Assembly: GCF_020639365.1 (NCBI RefSeq)
Contig: NZ_JAINUL010000001.1
Span: forward strand, 2,070,385 to 2,134,384
Length of the DNA stretch: 64,000 nt
Origin: Streptomyces flavotricini
GTDB lineage: Bacteria > Actinomycetota > Actinomycetes > Streptomycetales > Streptomycetaceae
Direction of reading: 5' to 3'
Shown here: positions 17,411 to 24,400 of the stretch, piece by piece
Layout: the number at the start of each line of letters is the position of its first letter
Position numbering within the stretch: the stretch's first letter is position 1
Translations under genes and position numbers: made by a program
The notes under the pieces: model-generated
The model's database searches: none
The model's input: only the letters and a program-made list of their open reading frames with translations
Told to the model about the DNA's origin: nothing

Positions 17411-18183
17411 CGGCGGCGCCGTACGTACTGCAGGGCTGCGGCATCAGCGTCCGCTTCGGCGGCGTGAAGGCGCTGACCGGGGTGGACCTCGGGGTCCGGG
17501 CCGGGGAGGTGTGCGGGCTGATCGGGCCGAACGGGGCCGGGAAGACCACCCTGTTCGACGTCCTGTCCGGGATCCGGCGGCCCGACCGGGGGCGGATGCT
17601 GCTCGACGGGGCGGACATCACCCGCCGCTCCCCGGTCTGGCGGGCCCGGCACGGGATGCGCCGGACGTTCCAGCGGCAGCAGTTGTTCGGGCAGCTCAGC
17701 GTGGCCGAGAACCTGCTGGTCGCGCAGGAGTGGCGCGGCGGCGGGGGCGGACTGGCCGCGGACCTCCTCGGGGTGGCGGGGCGGCGCCGCCGGGAGCGGG
17801 AGCGGCGCGAGCGCGGCGAACGGGTGCTGGCCGCCTGCGGGATCGGCGCGCTCGGGGCCTCGTCCGCGGCCGGGCTGCCGGTCGGCCGGGCCCGGATGGT
17901 CGAACTGGCCCGCGCCGTGGCCGATCCGCCGCGCGTCCTGCTGCTGGACGAGCCCGCGTCCGGGCTGACGGCGCCCGAGCGCGCACAGCTCGCGGCGGTC
18001 GTCCGGCGGCTGGCCGAGGAGGAGGGGTGCGCGGTGCTGCTGGTGGAGCACGACGTGGCCTTCGTCATGGAGCTCTGCACGCGGGTGGTGGTCCTGGACC
18101 TCGGAACGGTCCTCGCCGAGGGCGCGCCCGCCGAGATCCGGGCCGATCCGCTCGTCCGGGAGGCCTATCTGGGGGCGTCCTGA
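17407..18183 (+). CDS. livG: ABC transporter ATP-binding protein, LivG type
   Basis: A 258-residue ATPase, second nucleotide-binding subunit of the importer. Walker A GPNGAGKTT is at 40-48, the Q-loop region is RRTFQRQQLFGQLSVAEN, and Walker B VLLLDEP has D181-E182. The ABC signature reads LPVGRARMVE (157-166), lacking the usual S-x-G-Q core. ATP hydrolysis may therefore be asymmetric, with the canonical LivF signature doing the work. The C-terminus (PAEIRADPLVREAYLG) is the typical LivG end. The start codon overlaps the fused gene's stop (ATGA). Confidence 0.9.
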   Translation: MTAAPYVLQGCGISVRFGGVKALTGVDLGVRAGEVCGLIGPNGAGKTTLFDVLSGIRRPDRGRMLLDGADITRRSPVWRARHGMRRTFQRQQLFGQLSVAENLLVAQEWRGGGGGLAADLLGVAGRRRRERERRERGERVLAACGIGALGASSAAGLPVGRARMVELARAVADPPRVLLLDEPASGLTAPERAQLAAVVRRLAEEEGCAVLLVEHDVAFVMELCTRVVVLDLGTVLAEGAPAEIRADPLVREAYLGAS

Positions 18184-18205
18184 CGGTGTGTCCGGTCCGG
18201 GTGCA

Positions 18206-18235
18206 CCGCCCCGGCGGGAATACTCGCCGGGGCGG
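18206..18235 (+). terminator. Terminator after livG
   Basis: Perfect 11-bp stem CCGCCCCGGCG / CGCCGGGGCGG with loop GGAATACT, 23 bp after the livG stop. No T tract, but stem strength and position support a terminator of the importer operon. Confidence 0.7.
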
Positions 18236-18250
18236 CCGGTCGTCACCCCT

Positions 18251-18338
18251 CGTACGCCCGTACGCCCGTACGCCCGTACGCCCGTACGCCCGTACACCGG
18301 TATGCCGATACGCCCGTATGCCGATACGCCCGCGCGCC
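18251..18338. repeat. 8-bp tandem repeat array, CGTACGCC-type
   Basis: Eleven consecutive 8-bp units. The first five are perfect CGTACGCC, followed by diverged copies (CGTACACC, GGTATGCC, GATACGCC, CGTATGCC, GATACGCC, CGCGCGCC). It fills the space between the livG terminator and the aldo/keto reductase. The unit contains the self-complementary core GTAC or CGTACG, so the array can form many small hairpins. Confidence 0.9.
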
Positions 18339-18382
18339 CCAGCCGTACGCCCCAGCCCGTCGAACCGAGGGAACAGCCAGAC

Positions 18383-19231
18383 GTGAACGACGTCCCCGCC
18401 ATCCGGCTCAACAACGGCACGCTCATGCCCCAGCTGGGGTACGGCGTCTTCCAGGTCCCGGACTCGGAGGCCGCGCGGGCGGTCGGGGACGCACTGGAGG
18501 CGGGGTACCGGAGCATCGACACGGCGGCCGCCTACCGCAACGAGGCGGGCACCGGCCGGGCGATCGCCGCGTCCGGGGTGCCGCGCGAGGAGCTGTTCGT
18601 CACCACCAAGCTGTGGAACGACCGCTCCCGGACCTGGGAGCGCGACGACGTGCTGCGCGCGCTCGACGCCTCCCTGGGCAAGCTGGGCCTCGACCACCTC
18701 GACCTGTACCTGATCCACTGGCCGCGCCCGATGCGCGACGACTTCCTCACCATCTGGAAGACCTTCGAGGAGATCGCGGAGAGCGGCCGCGCCCGCGCCG
18801 TCGGCGTGTCCAACTTCCGCCCCGCCGACCTGGAGCGGCTCGGCGCCGAGAGCCCGCTGGTCCCGGCCGTGAACCAGATCGAGCTGCACCCGCTCTTCCC
18901 GCAGGCCGAGCTGCGCGCCGTGCACTCGACGCTCGGCATCGCCACCGAGGCCTGGTCCCCGCTCGGCCAGGGCAAGGAGCTCCTGACGCTCCCCGCGGTC
19001 GTCGAGGTCGCCGCCCGGCACGGGCGCACCCCCGCCCAGGTGGTGCTGCGCTGGCACCTGCAGCTCGGCACCATCGTGATCCCGAAGTCGGTGACCCCGT
19101 CGCGGATCCGGGAGAACCTGGACGTGTTCGGGTTCGAGCTGGACACCGCCGACCTCGCCGCGCTGGACGCGCTGGGCCGGGGCCCCTCCGCCGGGCGGAT
19201 CGGGCCGGACCCGGCCGTCTTCGACATCTGA
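18383..19231 (+). CDS. Aldo/keto reductase (2,5-diketo-gluconate reductase type)
   Basis: A 282-residue NADPH-dependent aldo/keto reductase with the complete catalytic tetrad D46, Y51, K76 and H112 (GYRSIDTAAAYRNE, TTKLW, YLIHWP). NADP-binding motifs are near the C-terminus (IPKSVTPSRIRENLDVFGF). The N-terminal NDVPAIRLNNGTLMPQLGYG fixes the start at the GTG at 18383, with GAGGGA upstream. These enzymes reduce aldehydes and ketones in the cytoplasm; the physiological substrate is not visible. It follows the 8-bp repeat array and precedes the ricin-domain gene by 7 bp, so the two may be cotranscribed. Confidence 0.92.
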   Translation: MNDVPAIRLNNGTLMPQLGYGVFQVPDSEAARAVGDALEAGYRSIDTAAAYRNEAGTGRAIAASGVPREELFVTTKLWNDRSRTWERDDVLRALDASLGKLGLDHLDLYLIHWPRPMRDDFLTIWKTFEEIAESGRARAVGVSNFRPADLERLGAESPLVPAVNQIELHPLFPQAELRAVHSTLGIATEAWSPLGQGKELLTLPAVVEVAARHGRTPAQVVLRWHLQLGTIVIPKSVTPSRIRENLDVFGFELDTADLAALDALGRGPSAGRIGPDPAVFDI

Positions 19232-19238
19232 GCCGCGG

Positions 19239-19664
19239 ATGAGCCCGCCCGACGGGGTCTACCGGATCCGGAACGCCGCCAGCGGCCTGCTGCTGCAGCT
19301 GGAGGGCAGCACCCGGGTGGGAGTGGGCCCCGACGGCCCGCCCGCCCCGCCGGCCGCCCGCCAGTGGCGGATCTCGCCGGTCCACAGCGGCGGCGGGATC
19401 GTGCACGTCGTCAGCGTCCACAACGACCGGCGGCTGGACGTCGCGAACGCCTCGGCGGAGAGCGGCACCCGGGTCCAGGTGTGGCGGGCGAACGCCTTCG
19501 GGGCGCAGGAGTGGATCGTCGAGGAGCATCTCGACGATCCCGGGGTGGTGTCCCTGATCGCCTGTATCAGCGGCCTGCCGCTGGAGGCGGACGAGGAGGG
19601 CCGGGTCCGCCAGTACGAGGACACCGACTCCCCCGCCCAGTGGTGGCGACTGGAGCCCGTCTGA
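19239..19664 (+). CDS. Ricin B-type beta-trefoil (RICIN) domain protein, no signal peptide
   Basis: A 141-residue protein consisting of essentially one beta-trefoil. Three internal repeats are marked by the QxW signatures RQWRI, QEWIV and QWWRLEP and by LDVANASAESGTRVQVW. The domain usually binds galactose- or xylose-type sugars and is normally attached to secreted enzymes. This one has neither a secretion signal nor a catalytic partner, so it is predicted cytoplasmic. It starts 7 bp after the aldo/keto reductase stop. Confidence 0.82.
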   Translation: MSPPDGVYRIRNAASGLLLQLEGSTRVGVGPDGPPAPPAARQWRISPVHSGGGIVHVVSVHNDRRLDVANASAESGTRVQVWRANAFGAQEWIVEEHLDDPGVVSLIACISGLPLEADEEGRVRQYEDTDSPAQWWRLEPV

Positions 19665-19678
19665 GCAGCCGTCCCCTG

Positions 19679-19984
19679 TCAGCTCGCGCCGTGGGCGGGG
19701 GCGAGGGCCTCGACGCGCTCGGCGAGCGCGAAGTCGGCACCGGTGACGGAGTCGCCCGCGCTGTGCGTGTTCACGGACACCCGGACCGTGTTGTAGCCCA
19801 GGGTCAGGTCCGAGTGGTGGTTCAACTCCTGCTGGACCGAGGCGATGTGGGCGACGAGCGCGCTCGCCGCGAAGTGGGTGCCCAGCCGGTAGGTGCGGAT
19901 GATCCTGTCGTCCTCGAAGGCCCAGCCGGGAAGCTCCCGCAAGCGGTCCTCGATCTCCTTCTGCGAAAGCGGCTCGTCTGCCAT
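19679..19984 (-). CDS. 4a-hydroxytetrahydrobiopterin dehydratase (pterin-4a-carbinolamine dehydratase)
   Basis: A 101-residue PCD/DCoH protein, the normal full length. The enzyme dehydrates 4a-hydroxytetrahydrobiopterin formed by aromatic amino acid hydroxylases. The active-site region is ELNHHSDLTLGYNTVRVSVNTHSAGDSVT; H56-H57 and H74 are present, while the usual HHP is HHS. The ATG at 19984 is preferred over 19990 because GGAGGAG lies 7 nt before it. No aromatic amino acid hydroxylase is nearby. Convergent with the ricin-domain gene. Confidence 0.92.
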   Translation of the reverse strand: MADEPLSQKEIEDRLRELPGWAFEDDRIIRTYRLGTHFAASALVAHIASVQQELNHHSDLTLGYNTVRVSVNTHSAGDSVTGADFALAERVEALAPAHGAS

Positions 19985-20173
19985 CGGCATGCTCCTCCAC
20001 CGTTCGGACCGGAATTCTGACGTGTGGTCAAGGTTCCCACAGCGCGGGCCGCGGGGAAGGTTCCGCGCCATGGTGCGTGCGGGTGCTTCCACGCCCTCCG
20101 GGTCCGTCCGCCGCAGTACTGGACCGGGGGTGGACGAGCCGCCGCGCACGGCCCCTCGGTTAACGTCGTGGGC

Positions 20174-20965
20174 ATGACCTCCACCCCGTCCGTCGGAGCC
20201 CTGCTGCGCACCTGGCGGGAGCGGCGCGGCATCAGCCAGTTGGAGCTGGCGGGCCGCGCCGGCTCCTCTTCCCGGCACATCAGTTTCGTCGAGACCGGCC
20301 GCTCCCGGCCGAGCAAGGAGATGGTCCTGCGGCTCGCGGACCACCTCGACGTGCCGGTGCGCGAGCGCAACACGCTGCTCCTCGCGGCGGGTTACGCCCC
20401 GCACTACACGCAGACCCCGCTGGACGACCCGTCCCTGGGGGTGCTGCGCGAGGGCCTGGAGCGGCTGCTGACCGGCTACGAGCCGTACCCGGCCCTGGTC
20501 GTGGACGCCACGTACGACGTCGTCGCCGCCAACCGCGGCATCGCGATGCTGCTCGACGGGCTGCCCGAACACCTGCTGGTCCCGCCGCTGAACGCCATGC
20601 GGATCACCCTGCACCCGCAGGGCCTGGCGCCGCGGATCCGCAACCTCGGGGAGTGGCGCGGGCACCTGCTGGCCCAGATGGAGCGGCAGATCGCGCTGTC
20701 CCGCTCGGCGCCGCTGCGCGCGCTGTACGAGGAGGTGTCCGGGTATCCGGTCACCGGGCGGCCCGGGGAAGCGGGGGCCGGAGCCGAGGAGGCCGTCCCG
20801 CACATCGCGCTGCCGCTGCTGATCGAGCACGACGGGCACCTGCTGTCCTTCGTTTCCTCGATCGCCACGTTCAACACCCCGACGGACGTGACGGTCGCCG
20901 AACTGGCCGTCGAGACGCTGCTCCCGGCCGACGCGGCGACGGCGAAGTACCTGCGCTCTCCATGA
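20174..20965 (+). CDS. XRE-type regulator with MmyB-like ligand-binding domain
   Basis: A 263-residue regulator. The N-terminal helix-turn-helix (residues 5-65: LLRTWRERRGISQLELAGRAGSS, then HISFVETGRSRPS) is of the lambda-repressor type. Residues 90-260 match the PAS-like MmyB ligand-binding domain (LVVDATYDVVAANRGIAMLL, FNTPTDVTVAELAVETLLPAD) seen in many actinobacterial regulators and proposed to bind fatty-acid-like ligands. In other genomes it often sits beside the oxidoreductase it controls. Here the divergent neighbour is the pterin dehydratase and downstream is an unrelated regulator operon, so no target is obvious. Confidence 0.9.
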   Translation: MTSTPSVGALLRTWRERRGISQLELAGRAGSSSRHISFVETGRSRPSKEMVLRLADHLDVPVRERNTLLLAAGYAPHYTQTPLDDPSLGVLREGLERLLTGYEPYPALVVDATYDVVAANRGIAMLLDGLPEHLLVPPLNAMRITLHPQGLAPRIRNLGEWRGHLLAQMERQIALSRSAPLRALYEEVSGYPVTGRPGEAGAGAEEAVPHIALPLLIEHDGHLLSFVSSIATFNTPTDVTVAELAVETLLPADAATAKYLRSP

Positions 20966-21268
20966 CGGGTCGCGGCGCTCGCGCGGTCGCGGTCACGGTG
21001 ACGGCCCCGCGGTCGAACGCGCTGGTGGGACGGGTCCCGAGGCCGAGTGCGCGGTCTCGGGGCCCGATGGCTCCACTGTGCCGCCGGGCCCGCACCGGGG
21101 TCGATTACCTCCGGGGTCATGCCCGCGGGGCGGGGGCGGGCTTGCCAACCTTCTTTGACTCACATCGCAAGAAACGTTGGGATTCTCCTGTTTCACCGAG
21201 GGGCGGAGGGCTACGCTGCACCCAGCCGAAGCTCTCGAACGTCCTCTCGACATACGGAGTACCTCACG
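20966..21268 (+). promoter_or_regulatory. Leader/promoter region of the 21269-25605 operon
   Basis: A 303-bp intergenic region. Bases about 21147-21213 are strikingly A/T-rich for this genome (around TTCTTTGACTCACATCGCAAG) and contain TTGACT, AACGTT and an inverted GAAAC/GTTTC pair 14 bp apart. TACGCT at 21215-21220 is a plausible -10 about 50 bp before the GTG start. This is the likely promoter and autoregulatory site of the operon. Confidence 0.45.
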
Positions 21269-22288
21269 GTGCCAGCTGCCGACCGACCCGACCTGGCCTC
21301 CGCCTGGGCGCGCGTCACGGCGTTGGCCGAACGGAGCGGGCGGGACCCGGCCGACGTGCTGTGCCCGGAGCGGCTGAGCCGCCTGTGCGGGGTCGAACCC
21401 GCGCTCATCCCGCAGGTGGTGGCCGGGACCGCGCCCGAAGTACCGCTGTGTCTGAGGGTGCACCGGCGCTTCCTGCGGCTGCGGGCCACCCGCCGGGACA
21501 AGCACGGACGGGAGTGGTCGCTGGCCGCCATCGCGGAGGACTTCCACGCGCCCGGCGCCTCCCTCGGCCCCCTCAACGCGGGCACCGGACTGCCGCGGCT
21601 GGGCCACGCGGCGGGTGTGCAGCGGTTCTTCGGGGTCTACGCCGGCTTCCTCCTCGCCGACAGCCAGTGCGCGGTGGAGCACGCCCTCGCCACCACCGGC
21701 GCCGGCGCCTCGGCGGATCTCGGGCACCTCTCCTACCTGACGGGCATGTCCCCGCAGGACATCCGGCTCACCCTCGACGGCGCGCCGCCCCGGCTCCCGC
21801 TCAAGGAGCAGGTCCGCCGGCGGTTCGAGCACCTGCGGCGCACCCGGCCGCGCCCGGACGGCCAGGCCCACTCCCTCGCCGCCATAGCCCAGTCCTTCTG
21901 CGCGTCGGGGCAGTCGCTGACCCGCCTCGCGCGCGGCGACGGCCTGCCCAACCTCGCGGCGGCCGCCGGGATCCAGCGCTTCTACGGGGTCGACGGCGGC
22001 TTCCTGCTGGCCGATGACACCGAGGCGCTCGCCACCGCCCTCGCCGGGATCGAGCAGGAGCTGGAAACCGCCGAACGGAGCACGGAGAACCCGATGCTGG
22101 CCGTCCTGCGGGCGCACGATGTACGGAGCATCGTCACGCGTGCCGGGCGGCTCTCCCCGGCGGGCTGGAAGTCGCTGGCCGACCACCTCGACGACCTGCT
22201 GGCCCGCGAGGGCCAGCTGACACGCGAGAGCGCGGGCCGCGTGGCGGTGCCGGACGACCGGAAGGCTGCCGATGGGGGAACGCCATGA
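21269..22288 (+). CDS. Putative DNA-binding regulator with two internal repeats (partner of ImmA/IrrE protein)
   Basis: A 339-residue protein starting at a GTG. Residues 61-140 and 178-258 are clear copies of one module. Shared positions include RRF(L/E), SLAAIA, G(A/Q)SL, GLP(R/N)L, AG(V/I)QRF(F/Y)GV and GGFLLAD in the second copy (AGFLLAD in the first). Each has a helix-turn-helix-like core (SLAAIAEDFHAPGASLGPLN). The first 60 residues and the C-terminal ASP- and Glu-rich helix (260-315) lie outside the repeats. Streptomyces homologues are usually annotated as XRE-like regulators encoded beside an ImmA/IrrE toxin-like protein, as here. Its stop overlaps the peptidase start (ATGA). I infer a repressor cleaved by, or partnered with, that peptidase. 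Confidence 0.7.
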   Translation: MPAADRPDLASAWARVTALAERSGRDPADVLCPERLSRLCGVEPALIPQVVAGTAPEVPLCLRVHRRFLRLRATRRDKHGREWSLAAIAEDFHAPGASLGPLNAGTGLPRLGHAAGVQRFFGVYAGFLLADSQCAVEHALATTGAGASADLGHLSYLTGMSPQDIRLTLDGAPPRLPLKEQVRRRFEHLRRTRPRPDGQAHSLAAIAQSFCASGQSLTRLARGDGLPNLAAAAGIQRFYGVDGGFLLADDTEALATALAGIEQELETAERSTENPMLAVLRAHDVRSIVTRAGRLSPAGWKSLADHLDDLLAREGQLTRESAGRVAVPDDRKAADGGTP

Positions 22289-22848
22289 GGACCACACGGA
22301 GCATGCGGAAACTCGGCGGCGAGCTGCTGGCGGAAGCGCGCCTGGCGCAGCCGGCCGACGCTGCCGAGATCATCGGAAGCCTGTGCGCCGCGTACGGCCG
22401 CCGGCGCGGCGGCCGGCCCGTGGAGTTCCGGTTCGCCGGGTTCCCGCCCGACACGGCCAGCGGGCTGTGGCTGGAGATGGAGGAGCGCGACCTGCTCGTC
22501 ATCGAGGAACGCACCCGCCCCGAGCACCAACTCGTGATCGCCTGCCACGAGTTATGGCACCTGGAGGAGGGCACCTGCGACAGCCACGGCCCGGGCATGG
22601 CCGTGGCGGCCCGGCTCACCGGAGACCGGGGCGACCTCGCGCAGCTGCTCCACTCGGAGACCGGACTGGGCAGCGTGGTCCGGCAGGCGGCCGCTCGCGC
22701 CGACCGGGAGGATCCGGCGGAGATCCGGGCCGAGACCTTCGGCCTGTACCTCGGCCAGGTCCTCAAGGCGTACTTGCCGGGGCCCCGCGAGGAGCGGTTC
22801 CCCGAGGCGATCGAGCGCATCAAGTCCTCGCTCGGCTGGGGCCGTTGA
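22285..22848 (+). CDS. ImmA/IrrE-like zinc metallopeptidase with an in-frame TTA codon
   Basis: A 187-residue protein whose centre carries the zinc peptidase motif H88-E-L-W-H92 (IACHELWHLEEG), as in ImmA/IrrE proteins that cleave or inactivate helix-turn-helix repressors. Start and upstream stop overlap as ATGA, so translation is coupled to the regulator. L90 in the middle of the zinc motif is encoded by TTA (22552-22554). In Streptomyces TTA is read only by the bldA tRNA, which accumulates during differentiation, so full-length peptidase is expected late in growth. I found no other TTA in the plus-strand genes I scanned. Function is inferred from motif and context. Confidence 0.8.
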   Translation: MRTTRSMRKLGGELLAEARLAQPADAAEIIGSLCAAYGRRRGGRPVEFRFAGFPPDTASGLWLEMEERDLLVIEERTRPEHQLVIACHELWHLEEGTCDSHGPGMAVAARLTGDRGDLAQLLHSETGLGSVVRQAAARADREDPAEIRAETFGLYLGQVLKAYLPGPREERFPEAIERIKSSLGWGR

Positions 22849-22957
22849 GTGCACGCCTCCGCGGCGTACCGATGACGCCCCGGTGACCGGCGCCTCCCCT
22901 CCCGACGCACCTCACGCGCGCCGCTGCCCCCGCACGGCCCCGACAGAGAGCACCACG

Positions 22958-24400
22958 ATGACCCAGTCCTCCCCGCCCCGCCACGCCGTCGTCATCGGCG
23001 GCAGCATGGCCGGCCTGCTCGCGGCGGCCGTGCTCGCCGAGCACGCGACGGTCACGATCATCGACGCCGACACGCTGCCCGACAGCCCGGCGCCGCGGCG
23101 CGGACTCCCGCAGGCCCGGCACGTCCACGTCATGTGGTCGGGCGGGGCGCGCGCCATCGAGAAGATACTCCCGGGCATCACCGACGCGTGGACGGCGGCC
23201 GGCGCGATCCGCCGCAGCCTGCCGACCGACCTCGTCACCATGACGGCGCAGGGCTGGATCCCGCGCTGCGGGGAGAAGCAGTTCAACATCTCGTGCAGCC
23301 GCGACCTCCTCGACGCGGTGGTCCGCGCCCGGGTCACGGGGCTGCGCGGTGTCACCACGCTCCAGCAGAGCCGCGTGCGGGCCCTGGAGGGCACGGCGGC
23401 CCGCGTCACCGGCGTCCGCGTCGACACCCCCGGGGAGCAGAACCGGCTGGTGACCGCCGACCTCGTGGTCGACGCGAGCGGGCGCGGCTCGCGGGCCCGG
23501 GCCTGGCTGCAGGAACTGGGGGTCGGCGGGATCAGACAGGCACAGGTCGACTCAGGCCTGGTGTACGCGACCCGGATCTTCGAAGCCCCCGCCGGGGCGC
23601 ACGAGATGGGCTTCCCGATCGTCAACGTGCAGTCCGATCCGCGGGTGTACGTACCCGGGCAGACCGCGACGATCGTCCCCATCGAGAACGGCCAGTGGCA
23701 GGCCACCCTGTCCGGCACCCGCGGCGGCCAGCCCACCGGCGACCCCGAGCGGTTCATCCCGTTCGCCAAGGGCCTGCGCGACCCGATCGTCGGCGAGCTC
23801 CTCGACGGCAGGAAGCCCCTGAGCGACATAGCCGTCACGCAGGGAACCGCCAATCGCCGGGTCTACTTCGAGAAGGCGGACCTGCCCGACGGGTTCTTCG
23901 CCGTCGGCGACTCCGTCGCCACCTTCAACCCGCTGTACGGGCAGGGCATGACCGTCGCCGCACAGGGGCTGCTGGCCGTACGGACCCTGCTGCGCACCCA
24001 GGGGCTCGCCCATCCCTCCCTCGGCCGCGAGGCGCAGCGCGCGCTCGTCCCTCAGGTGTCCACCGCCTGGGAGCTCGCCACCTCACAGGACATCCTGTAC
24101 CCGGGGGCGACCGGCATGAAGCCGCGGGCCGGTGTCGGTCTGCTCAACGCGTACGTCAACCGGCTGATGACCGGAGCCACCACGCGGGAGGCGCTCACCG
24201 CCGCGTTCCTCCAGGTCATCACCATGAGCAGCACCCCCGCGTACTGGCTGCGCCCCTCGGTGGTCTGGCGCGTGCTGCGCGCCTCGGACCGGGGTGCGCT
24301 GAAGGCGCCGCCGCTGACGGCGGCCGAGCGGGCCGTCGCGGGGCTCGACCAGGGGTCCGGGCCGGTCGATCCCGTGGGCCCCGTCGGTCAGGCGCGATGA
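22958..24400 (+). CDS. FAD-dependent oxidoreductase / hydroxylase-like protein
   Basis: A 480-residue flavoprotein. The N-terminal dinucleotide-binding motif is VVIGGSMAGLLAA (GxGxxG with Ser for the second Gly), and the distal FAD motif is GFFAVGDSVATFNPLYGQGM, both typical of group A monooxygenase- and geranylgeranyl-reductase-like flavoproteins. VDASGRGSRARAWL is a further family block. It lies third in the 21269-25605 unit, 109 bp after the peptidase, and its stop overlaps the next gene (ATGA). The conserved coupling with a membrane protein suggests modification of a small, perhaps lipid-like, molecule. Substrate unknown. Confidence 0.85.
   Translation: MTQSSPPRHAVVIGGSMAGLLAAAVLAEHATVTIIDADTLPDSPAPRRGLPQARHVHVMWSGGARAIEKILPGITDAWTAAGAIRRSLPTDLVTMTAQGWIPRCGEKQFNISCSRDLLDAVVRARVTGLRGVTTLQQSRVRALEGTAARVTGVRVDTPGEQNRLVTADLVVDASGRGSRARAWLQELGVGGIRQAQVDSGLVYATRIFEAPAGAHEMGFPIVNVQSDPRVYVPGQTATIVPIENGQWQATLSGTRGGQPTGDPERFIPFAKGLRDPIVGELLDGRKPLSDIAVTQGTANRRVYFEKADLPDGFFAVGDSVATFNPLYGQGMTVAAQGLLAVRTLLRTQGLAHPSLGREAQRALVPQVSTAWELATSQDILYPGATGMKPRAGVGLLNAYVNRLMTGATTREALTAAFLQVITMSSTPAYWLRPSVVWRVLRASDRGALKAPPLTAAERAVAGLDQGSGPVDPVGPVGQAR

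Noticed and set aside
18240..18340. CGTACGCC repeats as a CRISPR array
   Set aside because: Units are 8 bp and directly adjacent with no spacers; no cas genes are present.
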